Shown here one piece after another: positions 17,370 through 26,669 of a stretch of 64,000 nt of DNA. A program made the translations under genes and the position numbers. This DNA comes from Deltaproteobacteria bacterium. Its GTDB lineage: Bacteria; Desulfobacterota; Binatia; Binatales; Binataceae. The notes beneath the pieces are model-generated. The model had not been told where the DNA came from and made no database searches. It worked only from the letters and a program-made list of their open reading frames with translations. Each line of letters opens with the position of its first letter. Positions within the stretch are counted from its first letter, which is position 1. The stretch is taken from the NCBI GenBank assembly GCA_021780225.1, contig JAJXZF010000030.1, positions 1-64,000 of the forward strand, read 5' to 3'.

Positions 17370-20300
17370 CCCGCAGCAACTCGATTCTCGCGATTTTCGC
17401 GGTCGTTACGGCGGCCGCGCTGGGCGTGATTCTGGCGATGCGGATTCCGAGCGCGGTCTTTCCGGAAATGCAGTTCAATCGCGCGATCGTGATGGCCGAT
17501 GCGGGCGATCTGCCGGTCGAGCAGATGATGGTCGCGGTGACGCGCCCGCTGGAAGAGGCGGCCTACGGCGCGATCGGCGTGACCCGGGTGCGCTCGACGA
17601 CCACGCGCGGCAGCTCCGAAATCGACGTCGCCTTCGCGTCGAACGCAAGCCCGCTCACGAGTTTCGAGATGCTCCAGGCCGCGCTCAACGAGGCGCGCGT
17701 TCAGTTGCCGGCCGGCGCCAGCGTGCAGACGCGCCTGCTGACCACCGGCACGTTTCCGATCGTCGATATCAGCGTGGCCTCGCGCACGCGCGATCTCGCC
17801 AGCCTGACCGATATCGCGCGCTACGACCTCGTTCCGACGCTGCATCGGATTCCCGGCGTTTACCGGGTCGAGACGGTCGGCGCGAAATATCGCGAATATG
17901 TCGTGCAGCTCGATCCGAACAAGCTGCTGCAGCGCAAACTCACGCCGGCCGGCGTGGTCGCGGGGCTTGCGCACGCCAACGTGATCGAATCCGCCGGGCG
18001 CGTGATGGATGCGCATCGGATGATGCTGGCGGTGGTCAGCACCGATCTGCATGACGCCGATCAGATCGCGGCGCTGCCGATCGCCAGCCTCGACGGGCAG
18101 CCGGTTTACGTGCGCGATCTCGCGACCGTCGTCGAAGGTATCCGTGAGGACTATATCCGCACCTCGTGCGAAAACGGCCCGGCGGTGCTGGTGGGCGTAT
18201 CGCGCCAGCCCGACGGCAGCACGATCGGAATCTCGTCGCACGTCCACACGCTCCTGAAGAACTTTCGCGCGCGTTATCCGGACGCGAAATTCTCGCTCTC
18301 CTACGATCAGGCGGGACTGGTCGCCCAGTCGGTCAAGAGCGTGCGCGACGCGATCGTGATCGGTCTGGCGCTCGCCGTCGCCGTGGTTTTCGGTTTTACG
18401 ATGAGCGCGGCCAGCGCCGCGATCGCGGCCATCGTCGTGCCCTGCACCATCGCGATCACTTTCGCGCTGATGGCGGCGGCGGGCATGACGTTCAACATGA
18501 TGACGCTGGGCGGCCTCGCCGCCGGGATCGGCCTCTTTATCGACGACGCGATCGTCGTGATCGAGGCGGTGCATCGCGCACACGCCGAAAACCGCGATCC
18601 GGCGGCGGCGGTTTCCGCGGCGATCGGCGAATTGGGCCGTCCGCTGACCGCTTCGACGGCGACGGTCGTGGTCGTATTCGCGCCGCTGATTTTTCTGACC
18701 GGCGTGACCGGGGTTTTCTTTCGGGCGCTGGCGTTGACGCTGGGCGGCGGCCTGCTGGTGTCGCTGCTGCTCGCGCTCTATTTCACTCCGGCGCTGGAAT
18801 CGCTGCTGCAACCGTTGCGGCGTCCGGCGCATGCTTCGGGCCGGATTTTCGAAGCGATGCGGTCGCTCTACGTCGCAAGCCTCAAGCCGTTCCTGCGCCT
18901 GCCCGCGCTCGGCTTGATCGCGGCGCTGGTATCGATCGCCGCGGCCTGGACGCTTTATCACGCCGTCGGGGTCGATTACCTGCCGGCGATGGACGAAGGC
19001 GCCTTCGTGCTCGATTACATGACGCCGCCGGAAAGCACGCTGCACGACACCGACGCGCTGATTCACAAGATTACCGCCGTGCTGCGCGCCACGCCCGAAG
19101 TCGTCGCCTATTCGCGGCGGACCGGCACGCAACTCGGATTTTTCCTGACCGAATCGAACCGGGGCGACATGTCGGTCCGCCTGACCTCGCGCCGCTCGCG
19201 CGGCATCAATGCAATAATCGATTCGACGCGCGCACGGATTCTCGCGACCGTGCCGGGCGTGCGGATTGAGTTCTCGCAGGTGTTGCAGGATTTAATCGGC
19301 GATTTGTCGGGCACGCCCGAGCCGATCGAAGTGAAGGTTTTTGGCGCCGATCAGGCTTCGATCGAAGCGACCGCGCACAAAATCGCCGATCTGATCCGGC
19401 CGCTTCCCGGCGTCGTCGACGTGTTCGACGGTCTGACCGAAAGCCTGCCCGAGCAGGAAATTCTCGTCGACGAGGCGGCCGCGGAGCGCTACGGGCTGAA
19501 TCCTGACGATATTCGGACGCAACTCAAGGCGGCGGTGCAGGGTACGGTCGCGACCTATCTGCGCGTCGGCGATCAGTTGCGCGGCGTGCGCGTCCGCTAT
19601 CCCGACGAATACCACACCGACCTCGCCGCATTTGCGCGAGTCATGCTGCAAACGCCCGGCAGCGGGCGCGTGCCGTTGTCAAATCTGGTCACGATGCGCT
19701 GGTTGGGCAAGAGCGTCGAACTCGATCGCGAGCGGTTGCGCCCGGTCGTGCACGTCACCGCGCGTGTCGAGGGGATCGATCTCGGCGCTGCAATCGGCGA
19801 GGTCAAGGCGCGCCTGCGCGGATTGACGCTGCCGGCCGGCGTCACGCTGGAATATGGCGGACTTTACGCGCAGCAGCAGCGCGCGTTTCATCAATTGACG
19901 ATGGTGCTGCTTGCGGGAGTTGTCGCGACATTCATCATCCTGCTCTGGGAATTCGCCCGCTTCGCGCCCGCGATCGCGGTGCTCGCGGGCGCCGCCTCAT
20001 GTCTGGTCGGCAGCTTCGCGGCGCTGATGGTCGCGGGCGTTACGCTCAATATTTCGTCTTTCATGGGCCTGATCATGGTGATTGGGATTTCGGCGAAAAA
20101 CGGGATTCTGCTGCTCGATCACGCCGAGCGCGACCTGACCGCCGGAGTCGAGCCAAGAACCGCGCTGATCACGGCGGCGCGGATGCGGCTGCGGCCGATT
20201 CTGATGACCACGCTGGCGACGATCGCCGGTTTGGCGCCGCTCGCTCTCGGTTTGGGCGCGGGCGCCAAAATTCAACAGCCGCTCGCGCTGGCGGTGATTG

Positions 20301-20413
20301 GGGGACTCGCGGTTTCGTTGCTCTTGGCGACGCCGGTCGCGGTCGGAGTTTTCCTGATGAGCCATCCGCGGGCGTGGGACGCGCCGGACGGCGACGGTTC
20401 GTTCAGCGGTTAG
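17366..20413 (+). CDS. RND efflux transporter, HAE1-like
   Basis: A 1015-residue inner-membrane proton-driven pump. The two-fold repeat is clear: TM1 at the N-terminus, a periplasmic docking/pore domain, TM2-6 (residues about 330-470), a second periplasmic loop, then TM7-12. The TM4 proton-relay motif is LFIDDAIVVIE, the double-Asp form typical of HAE-type drug pumps rather than the single-Asp form of metal (HME) pumps. TM10 has the conserved Lys in GISAKNGILL. The substrate is unknown. It is the third gene of the operon, downstream of its own two-component system. Confidence 0.92.
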   Translation: MTRSNSILAIFAVVTAAALGVILAMRIPSAVFPEMQFNRAIVMADAGDLPVEQMMVAVTRPLEEAAYGAIGVTRVRSTTTRGSSEIDVAFASNASPLTSFEMLQAALNEARVQLPAGASVQTRLLTTGTFPIVDISVASRTRDLASLTDIARYDLVPTLHRIPGVYRVETVGAKYREYVVQLDPNKLLQRKLTPAGVVAGLAHANVIESAGRVMDAHRMMLAVVSTDLHDADQIAALPIASLDGQPVYVRDLATVVEGIREDYIRTSCENGPAVLVGVSRQPDGSTIGISSHVHTLLKNFRARYPDAKFSLSYDQAGLVAQSVKSVRDAIVIGLALAVAVVFGFTMSAASAAIAAIVVPCTIAITFALMAAAGMTFNMMTLGGLAAGIGLFIDDAIVVIEAVHRAHAENRDPAAAVSAAIGELGRPLTASTATVVVVFAPLIFLTGVTGVFFRALALTLGGGLLVSLLLALYFTPALESLLQPLRRPAHASGRIFEAMRSLYVASLKPFLRLPALGLIAALVSIAAAWTLYHAVGVDYLPAMDEGAFVLDYMTPPESTLHDTDALIHKITAVLRATPEVVAYSRRTGTQLGFFLTESNRGDMSVRLTSRRSRGINAIIDSTRARILATVPGVRIEFSQVLQDLIGDLSGTPEPIEVKVFGADQASIEATAHKIADLIRPLPGVVDVFDGLTESLPEQEILVDEAAAERYGLNPDDIRTQLKAAVQGTVATYLRVGDQLRGVRVRYPDEYHTDLAAFARVMLQTPGSGRVPLSNLVTMRWLGKSVELDRERLRPVVHVTARVEGIDLGAAIGEVKARLRGLTLPAGVTLEYGGLYAQQQRAFHQLTMVLLAGVVATFIILLWEFARFAPAIAVLAGAASCLVGSFAALMVAGVTLNISSFMGLIMVIGISAKNGILLLDHAERDLTAGVEPRTALITAARMRLRPILMTTLATIAGLAPLALGLGAGAKIQQPLALAVIGGLAVSLLLATPVAVGVFLMSHPRAWDAPDGDGSFSG

Positions 20414-20482
20414 GAGCGAAAATGACGATTCGCCTCGCGCGCGCCGTTTACCGCGCGGCCGCCAACCCATATCGTAGTCGAT

Positions 20483-20755
20483 GTGAAGGCGGTGGAAGCG
20501 ACGCTTGAAATCAAAAATCGTTTGGGACTCCATCTGCGGGCGGCCTCGGTGCTCGCGCAGACGGCAAAACAATTCGAGTCCGCGATAACTTTGCGGATTG
20601 GGGAACACACGGCGAATGCGCGCAGCGTTACGCAATTGATCATGCTCGGCGCCGCGCAGGGAACGAAGGTTAAGGTGGCGATCGAGGGCGCCGACGCGAC
20701 CGCGGCGGCGGGCGCGATCAGGAATTTATTCGAGAACGGATTCGGCGAGGATTAA
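20483..20755 (+). CDS. ptsH: HPr-family phosphocarrier protein
   Basis: A 90-residue HPr/NPr-like protein with the phosphorylatable His in NRLGLHLRAAS (residue 17). The second conserved region ARSVTQLIMLGA contains a Ser where the HprK-regulated Ser46 lies. The best start is GTG at 20483. An ATG at 20422 with a good GGAG site opens a 28-codon frame that overlaps this start and could be a leader peptide coupling translation. The remaining nitrogen-PTS genes (ptsN, rapZ, rpoN) lie 6 kb away on the other strand. No enzyme I or HprK is in the window. Confidence 0.85.
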   Translation: MKAVEATLEIKNRLGLHLRAASVLAQTAKQFESAITLRIGEHTANARSVTQLIMLGAAQGTKVKVAIEGADATAAAGAIRNLFENGFGED

Positions 20756-20789
20756 GGCCCGGATCGCGCGCATCTCGCGCTCGCAAATC

Positions 20790-20818
20790 TTGACCGAGCC
20801 ATTAAATATCATTATAAA
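20790..20818 (+). promoter_or_regulatory. Strong sigma-70-type promoter of metK-ahcY
   Basis: TTGACC at 20790-20795 and TATAAA at 20813-20818 are separated by exactly 17 bases, in the only markedly AT-rich stretch of the region. Transcription should start near 20825, leaving a leader of about 165 nt before the metK ATG. Confidence 0.7.
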
Positions 20819-20824
20819 ACTTTA

Positions 20825-20990
20825 TTCGTATTTTAAGATTTTTGAGGATTTTTCGCCGAGTCATACGGCTTGGCGATTTCGTGCCTGAGCACTTGCGAAT
20901 AGCCTGTCGAAAGCCTGGCCGCTTATCGCGTGGCGCGTTTTCCGCGCGCGCACATCGCTGATTGCTACCTTTCCAAGGAGCTAATTGTTA
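20825..20990 (+). promoter_or_regulatory. Long structured 5' leader of metK
   Basis: The region between the predicted transcription start and the metK start contains an 8-bp stem (20853-20860 with 20869-20876) and GC-rich pairing around 20930-20955. The ribosome site AAGGAG (20975-20980) lies 10 bases before the ATG. Length and position would suit a SAM- or SAH-responsive element, but I could not match it to SAM-I, SAM-II or SAH consensus features. It is recorded as a leader of unknown function. Confidence 0.35.
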
Positions 20991-22178
20991 ATGCCGCTCA
21001 AAGAATTTCTGTTTACCTCGGAATCGGTCAACGAGGGCCATCCCGACAAAATGTGCGACCAGATCTCCGACGCGGTGCTGGACGCGCTGATTGCCGAAGA
21101 TCCGCATTCGCGCGTCGCGCTCGAAACCCTGGTCAAGACCGGCCTGATCGTGATGGCCGGCGAGATTACGTCGCGGCATCAGCCCGATTATGTGAAAATC
21201 GCGCGCGATACCGCGGTCAAGATCGGCTATGACAACGACGACACCGGCTTCAACGGCAGGATGTGCACCGTGATGACCGCGATCGAGCCGCAGTCCGTGG
21301 ATATTTCGCAGGGCGTGACCGAAGGCGAGGGCTTGTTCAAGGAGCAGGGCGCCGGCGATCAGGGCTTGATGTTCGGCTTCGCTTGCGACGAAACGCCGGA
21401 AATGATGCCGCTGCCGATTTCGCTGGCGCATCGTTTGATGGAGAACCTGACCACGTTGCGCAAGCAGAAGAAACTCAACTTCCTCCGTCCGGACGGCAAG
21501 AGCCAGGTCACCGTGCGCTACGTCGATGGGCGGCCGGTCGCCGTGGACGCGGTGGTCGTTTCGACCCAGCACAGTCCCGACGCCGCTCACGGCCAGATCC
21601 GTGAGGCGGTCATCGAAGAGCTGATCAAGCCGACGATTCCCGCGCATTTCATGAGCAAATCGACGACGATTCACGTCAATCCGACCGGCAGTTTCGTGAT
21701 TGGCGGGCCGCACGGCGACTGCGGACTGACCGGGCGCAAAATTATCGTCGATACCTATGGCGGCTACGGCCGCCACGGCGGCGGCGCGTTTTCGGGCAAG
21801 GATCCGAGCAAGGTCGATCGCTCGGCCTGCTACATGGCCCGTTATGTCGCGAAAAACGTGGTTGCGGCCGGCCTCGCCAAGAAATGCGAAATTCAGGTCG
21901 CCTATGCGATCGGCGTCGCCGAGCCCGTTTCGATTTTGATCGACACCTTCGACACCGGCGCGGTTCCCGATCACAAACTTTCGACCACCCTGCGGGAGTT
22001 GTTTGACTTCCGGCCCGCCGGAATTATCCGCACCTTGCAGCTCAAGCGGCCGATTTATCAGCCCACCGCCGCCTACGGCCATTTCGGCCGGCCGGCGGAA
22101 AACGGCCTGTTTCCATGGGAAAAGACCGATATGGCCGAACAACTCCGCGCGGCTTTCGGACTCGGCTCGGACCGTTGA
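20991..22178 (+). CDS. metK: S-adenosylmethionine synthetase
   Basis: Converts methionine and ATP into S-adenosylmethionine in the cytoplasm. The 395-residue protein has all three MetK segments: [14 protein letters not shown] at the start (with His and Asp for ATP/Mg), the loop [15 protein letters not shown], and [16 protein letters not shown] with the phosphate-binding lysines. The ATG at 20991 has an AAGGAG site; the open frame begins at a TTG two codons earlier. ahcY follows after 23 bp, so the two methyl-cycle genes are cotranscribed from the promoter at 20790. Confidence 0.97.
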   Translation: MPLKEFLFTSESVNEGHPDKMCDQISDAVLDALIAEDPHSRVALETLVKTGLIVMAGEITSRHQPDYVKIARDTAVKIGYDNDDTGFNGRMCTVMTAIEPQSVDISQGVTEGEGLFKEQGAGDQGLMFGFACDETPEMMPLPISLAHRLMENLTTLRKQKKLNFLRPDGKSQVTVRYVDGRPVAVDAVVVSTQHSPDAAHGQIREAVIEELIKPTIPAHFMSKSTTIHVNPTGSFVIGGPHGDCGLTGRKIIVDTYGGYGRHGGGAFSGKDPSKVDRSACYMARYVAKNVVAAGLAKKCEIQVAYAIGVAEPVSILIDTFDTGAVPDHKLSTTLRELFDFRPAGIIRTLQLKRPIYQPTAAYGHFGRPAENGLFPWEKTDMAEQLRAAFGLGSDR

Positions 22179-22201
22179 GCGGTTCTCAGGAGAAGATTCA
22201 G

Positions 22202-23476
22202 ATGTCACCCGCGAAAAGCGCCGAACACGACGTGCGCGACCTTGGCCTTGCCGAGATCGGGCGCAAGCGTATCGAATGGGCGGACCGGCAGATGCCGGTG
22301 CTTCGCAATATCCGCGAACGTTTCGCCAAAGAGCAGCCGCTCAAGGGTCAGCGGCTTGGCGCATGCCTCCATATCACCTGCGAAACCGCGAATCTGCTGC
22401 GCGCGCTCAAAGCCGGCGGCGCCGAAGTTTTCTGCTGCGCGAGCAATCCGCTTTCGACCCAGGACGACGTCGCCGCCGCGCTGGTCTCCGCCTACGGCAT
22501 TCCCGCCTACGCGATTCATGACGAAGACCGCGACACCTACTACGGCCATCTCCGCGCCGTGCTGGGCCGCCGTCCAACGATCACGATGGACGACGGCGCC
22601 GACCTCGTGAGCCTGCTGCACACCGAATTCCGCGAACACGCGACCGCGGTCCGCGCGAGCATGGAAGAGACCACCACCGGCGTGATCCGGCTGCGCGCGA
22701 TGGAACAGGACGGCGCGCTGAAGATTCCGGTCGTCGCGGTCAACGATGCGCAGACCAAGCATCTGTTCGACAACCGCTACGGCACCGGACAGTCCACGAT
22801 GGACGGCGTGATCCGCGCGACCGGCGTTTTGATCGCCGGATCGGTGGTCGTCGTCGCCGGTTACGGATGGTGCGGGCGTGGAATCGCTTCGCGCGCCCGC
22901 GGACTTGGCGCCGACGTAATCGTTACCGAAGTCGATCCGGTGCGCGCGCTCGAAGCCGCGATGGACGGTTTGCGCGTGATGCCGATGGCCGAGGCCGCGA
23001 AAATCGGCGACATTTTTATCAGCGCCACCGGCGACCGTTCGGTGCTCAATCCGTCGCACTTCAACTTGATGAAAGATGGCGCGATTCTCTGCAATTCCGG
23101 CCACTTCGACGTCGAGATCGATATCGCTTATCTGAACGATTCGGCGAAGAAGATCGACCGCAACGTGACCAATCACGTTGACGCCTATTTGCTCGCCAAC
23201 GGCCGCACGCTGTTCATCCTCGGCCAAGGCCGCCTGGTGAACCTTGCCTGCGCCGAAGGCCATCCCGCGCAAGTGATGGACATGAGTTTCGCGACGCAGG
23301 CGCTGGCCGCACGCTGGACCGCCAACAGCGCCGCGCTGTCGGTCAAGGTGCACGACGTGCCCAAGGCGATCGACGAAGAAGTCGCCGGCCTGAAGTTGGC
23401 CGCGATGGGAATCCGGATCGACACGCTCTCGGAAGAACAGAAGAAGTATCTTTCGAGCTGGCAATCCGGCACCTGA
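22202..23476 (+). CDS. ahcY: S-adenosyl-L-homocysteine hydrolase
   Basis: Hydrolyses SAH to adenosine and homocysteine, relieving product inhibition of methyltransferases. The 424-residue chain shows the substrate motif [20 protein letters not shown] with the catalytic Lys and Asp, and the NAD-binding loop GYGWCGRG (near residue 220) followed by [10 protein letters not shown]. The C-terminal segment around [10 protein letters not shown] matches the family; the usual C-terminal KPxxYRY-like end is replaced by QKKYLSSW. The start at 22202 has a GGAGA ribosome site. It is the second gene after metK and is followed by a strong terminator. Confidence 0.96.
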   Translation: MSPAKSAEHDVRDLGLAEIGRKRIEWADRQMPVLRNIRERFAKEQPLKGQRLGACLHITCETANLLRALKAGGAEVFCCASNPLSTQDDVAAALVSAYGIPAYAIHDEDRDTYYGHLRAVLGRRPTITMDDGADLVSLLHTEFREHATAVRASMEETTTGVIRLRAMEQDGALKIPVVAVNDAQTKHLFDNRYGTGQSTMDGVIRATGVLIAGSVVVVAGYGWCGRGIASRARGLGADVIVTEVDPVRALEAAMDGLRVMPMAEAAKIGDIFISATGDRSVLNPSHFNLMKDGAILCNSGHFDVEIDIAYLNDSAKKIDRNVTNHVDAYLLANGRTLFILGQGRLVNLACAEGHPAQVMDMSFATQALAARWTANSAALSVKVHDVPKAIDEEVAGLKLAAMGIRIDTLSEEQKKYLSSWQSGT

Positions 23477-23500
23477 GCCGGCTTCCGAAAACTCGCGGAA

Positions 23501-23536
23501 AAAACGGACGGACGCGATCGCGCGCCCGTCCGTTTT
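23501..23536. terminator. Bidirectional intrinsic terminator
   Basis: A perfect 11-bp stem (23501-23511 with 23526-23536) has an A-tract on its left and a T-tract on its right. It can end both ahcY (plus) and the TVP38-like gene (minus), which converge here. Confidence 0.85.
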
Positions 23537-23594
23537 CATTATTAGCTTTTATTTGCCCGATCCGCGCGGGCGCGTCGGAAGCGGAATTTTTCCT

Positions 23595-24311
23595 TCAAGT
23601 TGGATCGTCGATTTCGACCGGAACCTTTTTCCAGCGGCGATAACCCTCGCCGGCGGCGAAGCAGCAAAATATCGCGCCGACCGCCAAGAAAAAGCGCGGC
23701 TGGGTCGGATGCCACAAGGCGTCGCCCAGGACCGCGAACAGAATCGTTCCCGGCACCATGCCGATTGCGCTCGCCCAAAAATAGTCGCGAAAATCGATCG
23801 GAGAAGCGCCGGCCAGCAAGTTGAGCGCGTTATACGGAATCACCGGCACAATTCGCAGATACAGGATGATGTAAAATCCATTGCGCGCCAGCTTTTCGAG
23901 CAATTTGCGGAACCGATCGCCGATTACGCTTTCGACGAATGACCGGCCGAGAAAGCGGCCCGCCCCGAACGCGATTAGCGCGCCCAGGTCGGCTCCAATC
24001 ATCGACCACACCGCGCCCCATAGCGCGCCGAAGGCCAGCCCGCCCGCGATCGTCATCACGGCGCCGGGCACCAGAAATGACGGCCCAAACGCATACAGTC
24101 CGATATAGGCGAGGGGTCCCCACAGACCCCACGCCTGCACTTCCGATTTGATCAAACGCGGATTTTCAAACCACTCGGCATGAGCCGCCAGCAGATAAAC
24201 CGAGCCGCCAATGATTAGCGCGATACCCGCGATGCGGGCGATCGTCAGTGCGCGCGAAGGCGGCCTCGGGGATTGTTTCGGAGTTGCAGGAATCTTGGAT
24301 ACCGCAGCCAT
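23595..24311 (-). CDS. TVP38/TMEM64 (DedA-superfamily) membrane protein
   Basis: A 238-residue polytopic inner-membrane protein. Hydrophobic helices start near residue 24. The family core is present: GPSFLVPGAVMTIAGGLAFG, then GADLGALIAFGAGRFLGR and LRIVPVIPYNALNLLAGAS, with the GRF and F/L-R-x-x-P elements of SNARE-associated/VTT domains. Members act as lipid scramblases or flux proteins; no specific substrate can be assigned. The gene converges on ahcY across the terminator at 23501-23536. Confidence 0.85.
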   Translation of the reverse strand: MAAVSKIPATPKQSPRPPSRALTIARIAGIALIIGGSVYLLAAHAEWFENPRLIKSEVQAWGLWGPLAYIGLYAFGPSFLVPGAVMTIAGGLAFGALWGAVWSMIGADLGALIAFGAGRFLGRSFVESVIGDRFRKLLEKLARNGFYIILYLRIVPVIPYNALNLLAGASPIDFRDYFWASAIGMVPGTILFAVLGDALWHPTQPRFFLAVGAIFCCFAAGEGYRRWKKVPVEIDDPT

Positions 24312-24422
24312 ATATCGTCAACGATGATATTGGCCGCGCCGATTTGTGACAAGTTGAGTGTCGAGAGATCGCCGCGCTTATTTCAGGCCAATTCGAGAAC
24401 GGAATGGAGAAAACGTGCAGAC

Positions 24423-24845
24423 CTATAGTCGCCGCTTGTTGGCGATCGCGACGAAGTTCTCAAGCGACACGATCGAAACACGATCTGCTTTGGCAAGAAA
24501 GCGGTGTAGATCGCCGCTAAGGTAGAAATCGCGAAGCTTCCATCCCAGCCCACCTAAAACAAGGTATCCTCGCTCATAGGTGTCGGGCTTCTGGTTGATG
24601 GCTTGAGCGAGACAGATAACCTCGAATGGAACTTTTTGCTCCGCAGTGCCCGAAGTTTGCTGCCACTTCATCGAGATCAGAAAGCGCCTATTCCGCTGAT
24701 CGGCGGCAAGTACGTCCACAATATGTTTGCCGCCGCCTAAACGGATTCCAATGTTAACTTGAGTTTCGTAAGTGTACCCGCCGCGCCTGAGCGCAGGCAG
24801 AACCATGGCTTCAAGAACACCGCCCGTCCGGGTGTCACGACCCAT
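24423..24845 (-). CDS. PD-(D/E)XK nuclease, probable type II restriction endonuclease
   Basis: A 140-residue protein with a minimal restriction-nuclease core: Asp44 in HIVDVLAAD, then SMKWQQ at residues 58-63, where Lys60 is the catalytic lysine and the usual Glu/Asp two residues earlier is Ser. Glu12 in the first helix could complete the metal site. TAEQKVPFEV follows, a conserved helix of this nuclease family. The gene overlaps the upstream adenine methylase gene by 11 bp. Base composition and codon use are visibly more AT-rich than in neighbouring genes, suggesting acquisition by transfer. Specificity is unknown and would match the methylase. Confidence 0.75.
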   Translation of the reverse strand: MGRDTRTGGVLEAMVLPALRRGGYTYETQVNIGIRLGGGKHIVDVLAADQRNRRFLISMKWQQTSGTAEQKVPFEVICLAQAINQKPDTYERGYLVLGGLGWKLRDFYLSGDLHRFLAKADRVSIVSLENFVAIANKRRL

Positions 24846-25662
24846 CGAGGCCGGTACCTTTCAGAGCCAAGACCTCCGCCGCTGGTTTGCGGTCGCCGGT
24901 GCAATTGATCATGCGTGGCGCGCTTAGGATAGTCAGATGGAATCCAAGAGAAGCATAAAGCTCAAGAATACGATCGGTAGCTTGATTCGACAACGCGACC
25001 GGTCCCGGATGGCGTGCGAGCCATTCAGCCAACCGCACCTGCTCGGCCCATCCGAAACGTTCCTTGGAATATTGCGTGAACTCTACGTCGTAAGGAGGAT
25101 CTGCATATACGAAATCATCTCTCTCAACCGAGATTTCTTCGAAATCTCCCGTGTTAAATTCCCATCCAGCAAATGCGGTCTGATAGACAGAGAGATCGCG
25201 TTCGTAATTGATTTGTTTGTGTCTGCCGAACGGTACATTAAATAAGCCGTCCGCGTTGAATCGGCATAAACCGTTGTAACCTGTTCGGTTGAGATAGAAA
25301 AAGAGAGAGGCCGCTTCCGCCGAATCTTCGTTTCCAGCCGAAATGAGTTGATTAAAACGATCGCGGTGCTGGTAATAGATGGCGGAATCGTTGCGCATTG
25401 GTATCTCAAGCCGGAGCCCGCGCTTCAACCATCGATAGAGATTTACCGGATGCGGATTGATGTCGCTTAGCAGGGCGCGTTCGGGCCGCAATCCGAGCGC
25501 TACCGCCAAACCGCCGCAAAACGGCTCGACCAACCGTCGACGATGGTGCCCACGCCAAAGTTTACGGAGATGAGGGACAAGCCAGCGTTTTCCGCCCGCC
25601 CACTTCAACGGAGGTTTTACCACCTCCACAACCCCTTCAAAGCCATCCAGCGCTGCTGCCAT
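24835..25662 (-). CDS. D12-class N6-adenine DNA methyltransferase (Dam-like)
   Basis: A 275-residue DNA adenine methylase. Motif X is PLKWAGGKRW (about residues 18-27), motif I is VEPFCGG (45-51), the SDIN acidic residue follows, and the catalytic motif IV is DPPY at 188-191. FxxYLNRTGYNGL (about 122-132) is the Dam-family target-recognition entry. The ATG at 25662 is preferred to the TTG one codon upstream. It overlaps the nuclease gene by 11 bp, forming a compact type II restriction-modification unit with reduced GC. Dam-like D12 enzymes often modify GATC, but that specificity is not proven here. Confidence 0.9.
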   Translation of the reverse strand: MAAALDGFEGVVEVVKPPLKWAGGKRWLVPHLRKLWRGHHRRRLVEPFCGGLAVALGLRPERALLSDINPHPVNLYRWLKRGLRLEIPMRNDSAIYYQHRDRFNQLISAGNEDSAEAASLFFYLNRTGYNGLCRFNADGLFNVPFGRHKQINYERDLSVYQTAFAGWEFNTGDFEEISVERDDFVYADPPYDVEFTQYSKERFGWAEQVRLAEWLARHPGPVALSNQATDRILELYASLGFHLTILSAPRMINCTGDRKPAAEVLALKGTGLDGS

Positions 25663-25854
25663 CAAGATTAATTTATACTATGGCGCGAGAAAAATTGACA
25701 TGCGCCGTACGTTGCCCAATTGCGTATCAAGCACTTAGAACCTGCCCTGGACGGCGGCCGGGGGTTTGTGATCGCGGCGGCGGCCGGACTAGATTCGCGA
25801 TCGTGAATCAGGGCGCGGGCGCGCGCTCAATTTCGGCAAAAGGAACGTGAGGCG

Positions 25855-26637
25855 ATGCAGGATCTGAAAGACAAGGTCGCGATTATCACCGGCGGCGGCT
25901 ATGGCATCGGCAAGGAAATCGCCCTTGCGTACGCCCGGCACGGGATGAAGCTGGCGCTGGCGGCGCGCTCCGAGGGGCCGCTCGCCGAAACCCGCGCCGC
26001 GCTCGAAAAGCTGGGCGCTGGCGCTTTGACGATCCGCACCGACGTTTCCAAAGAGGCCGATTGCGCCCGGATGGTCGAGCAGACGGTCAAGGCCTTTGGC
26101 CGGGTCGATATTCTCGTCAACAACGCCGGGATCGCGGGGCCGACCAAGCGCCTGACCGAGATGACGCTCGCCGAATGGCAGGAGGTCATCGATATCAATC
26201 TGACCGGCGCATGGCTGGCCTCGCGCGCGGCGCTGCCCGGGATGGCGAAGCAAAAGAGCGGCAACATCCTGATGATCTCCTCGGGCGCGGGCCGGCGCGG
26301 CTATCCGCTGCGCTCGCCCTATGCTTCCTCGAAGTGGGCGATGATCGGGCTTACGCAAACCCTGGCGGGAGAATGGGGTCCGGCCGACGTTCGCGTGAAT
26401 TGCATCTGTCCGGGAGCGGTCGAGGGCGACCGGATCGAACGCGTGATGCATGCGCGCGCGGAGGCGCTCGGCGTGCCCTATGAGCAGATTCGCAAGGGGT
26501 TCGAATCCGGGGCGGCGTTGCAGCGAATTGTGACCGAGGCCGAAGTCGCGCGCGTCGCGACGTTCCTGGTCAGCGAGCTTGCGGCGGGCGTGACCGGCCA
26601 GACGATTAACGTTGACGCCGGCAGCATCATGAATTGA
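25855..26637 (+). CDS. Short-chain dehydrogenase/reductase
   Basis: A 260-residue classical SDR. The cofactor loop is GGGYGIGKE (residues 13-21), then NNAGIAG, the catalytic Ser in MISSGAG, and the YASSK Tyr/Lys pair near residue 156. A C-terminal TINVDAG closes the fold as in FabG-like enzymes. The substrate is unknown. It stands alone between the restriction-modification pair and rapZ, convergent with rapZ. Confidence 0.9.
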   Translation: MQDLKDKVAIITGGGYGIGKEIALAYARHGMKLALAARSEGPLAETRAALEKLGAGALTIRTDVSKEADCARMVEQTVKAFGRVDILVNNAGIAGPTKRLTEMTLAEWQEVIDINLTGAWLASRAALPGMAKQKSGNILMISSGAGRRGYPLRSPYASSKWAMIGLTQTLAGEWGPADVRVNCICPGAVEGDRIERVMHARAEALGVPYEQIRKGFESGAALQRIVTEAEVARVATFLVSELAAGVTGQTINVDAGSIMN

Positions 26638-26669
26638 TTGCTTCCGCGGCGGCGCGGCGGGGGCCGCGG

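Noticed and set aside
20825-20990. SAM or SAH riboswitch upstream of metK
   Set aside because: I compared the leader with the remembered core features of SAM-I, SAM-II and SAH elements and found no convincing match. Only a structured leader of unknown type is claimed.
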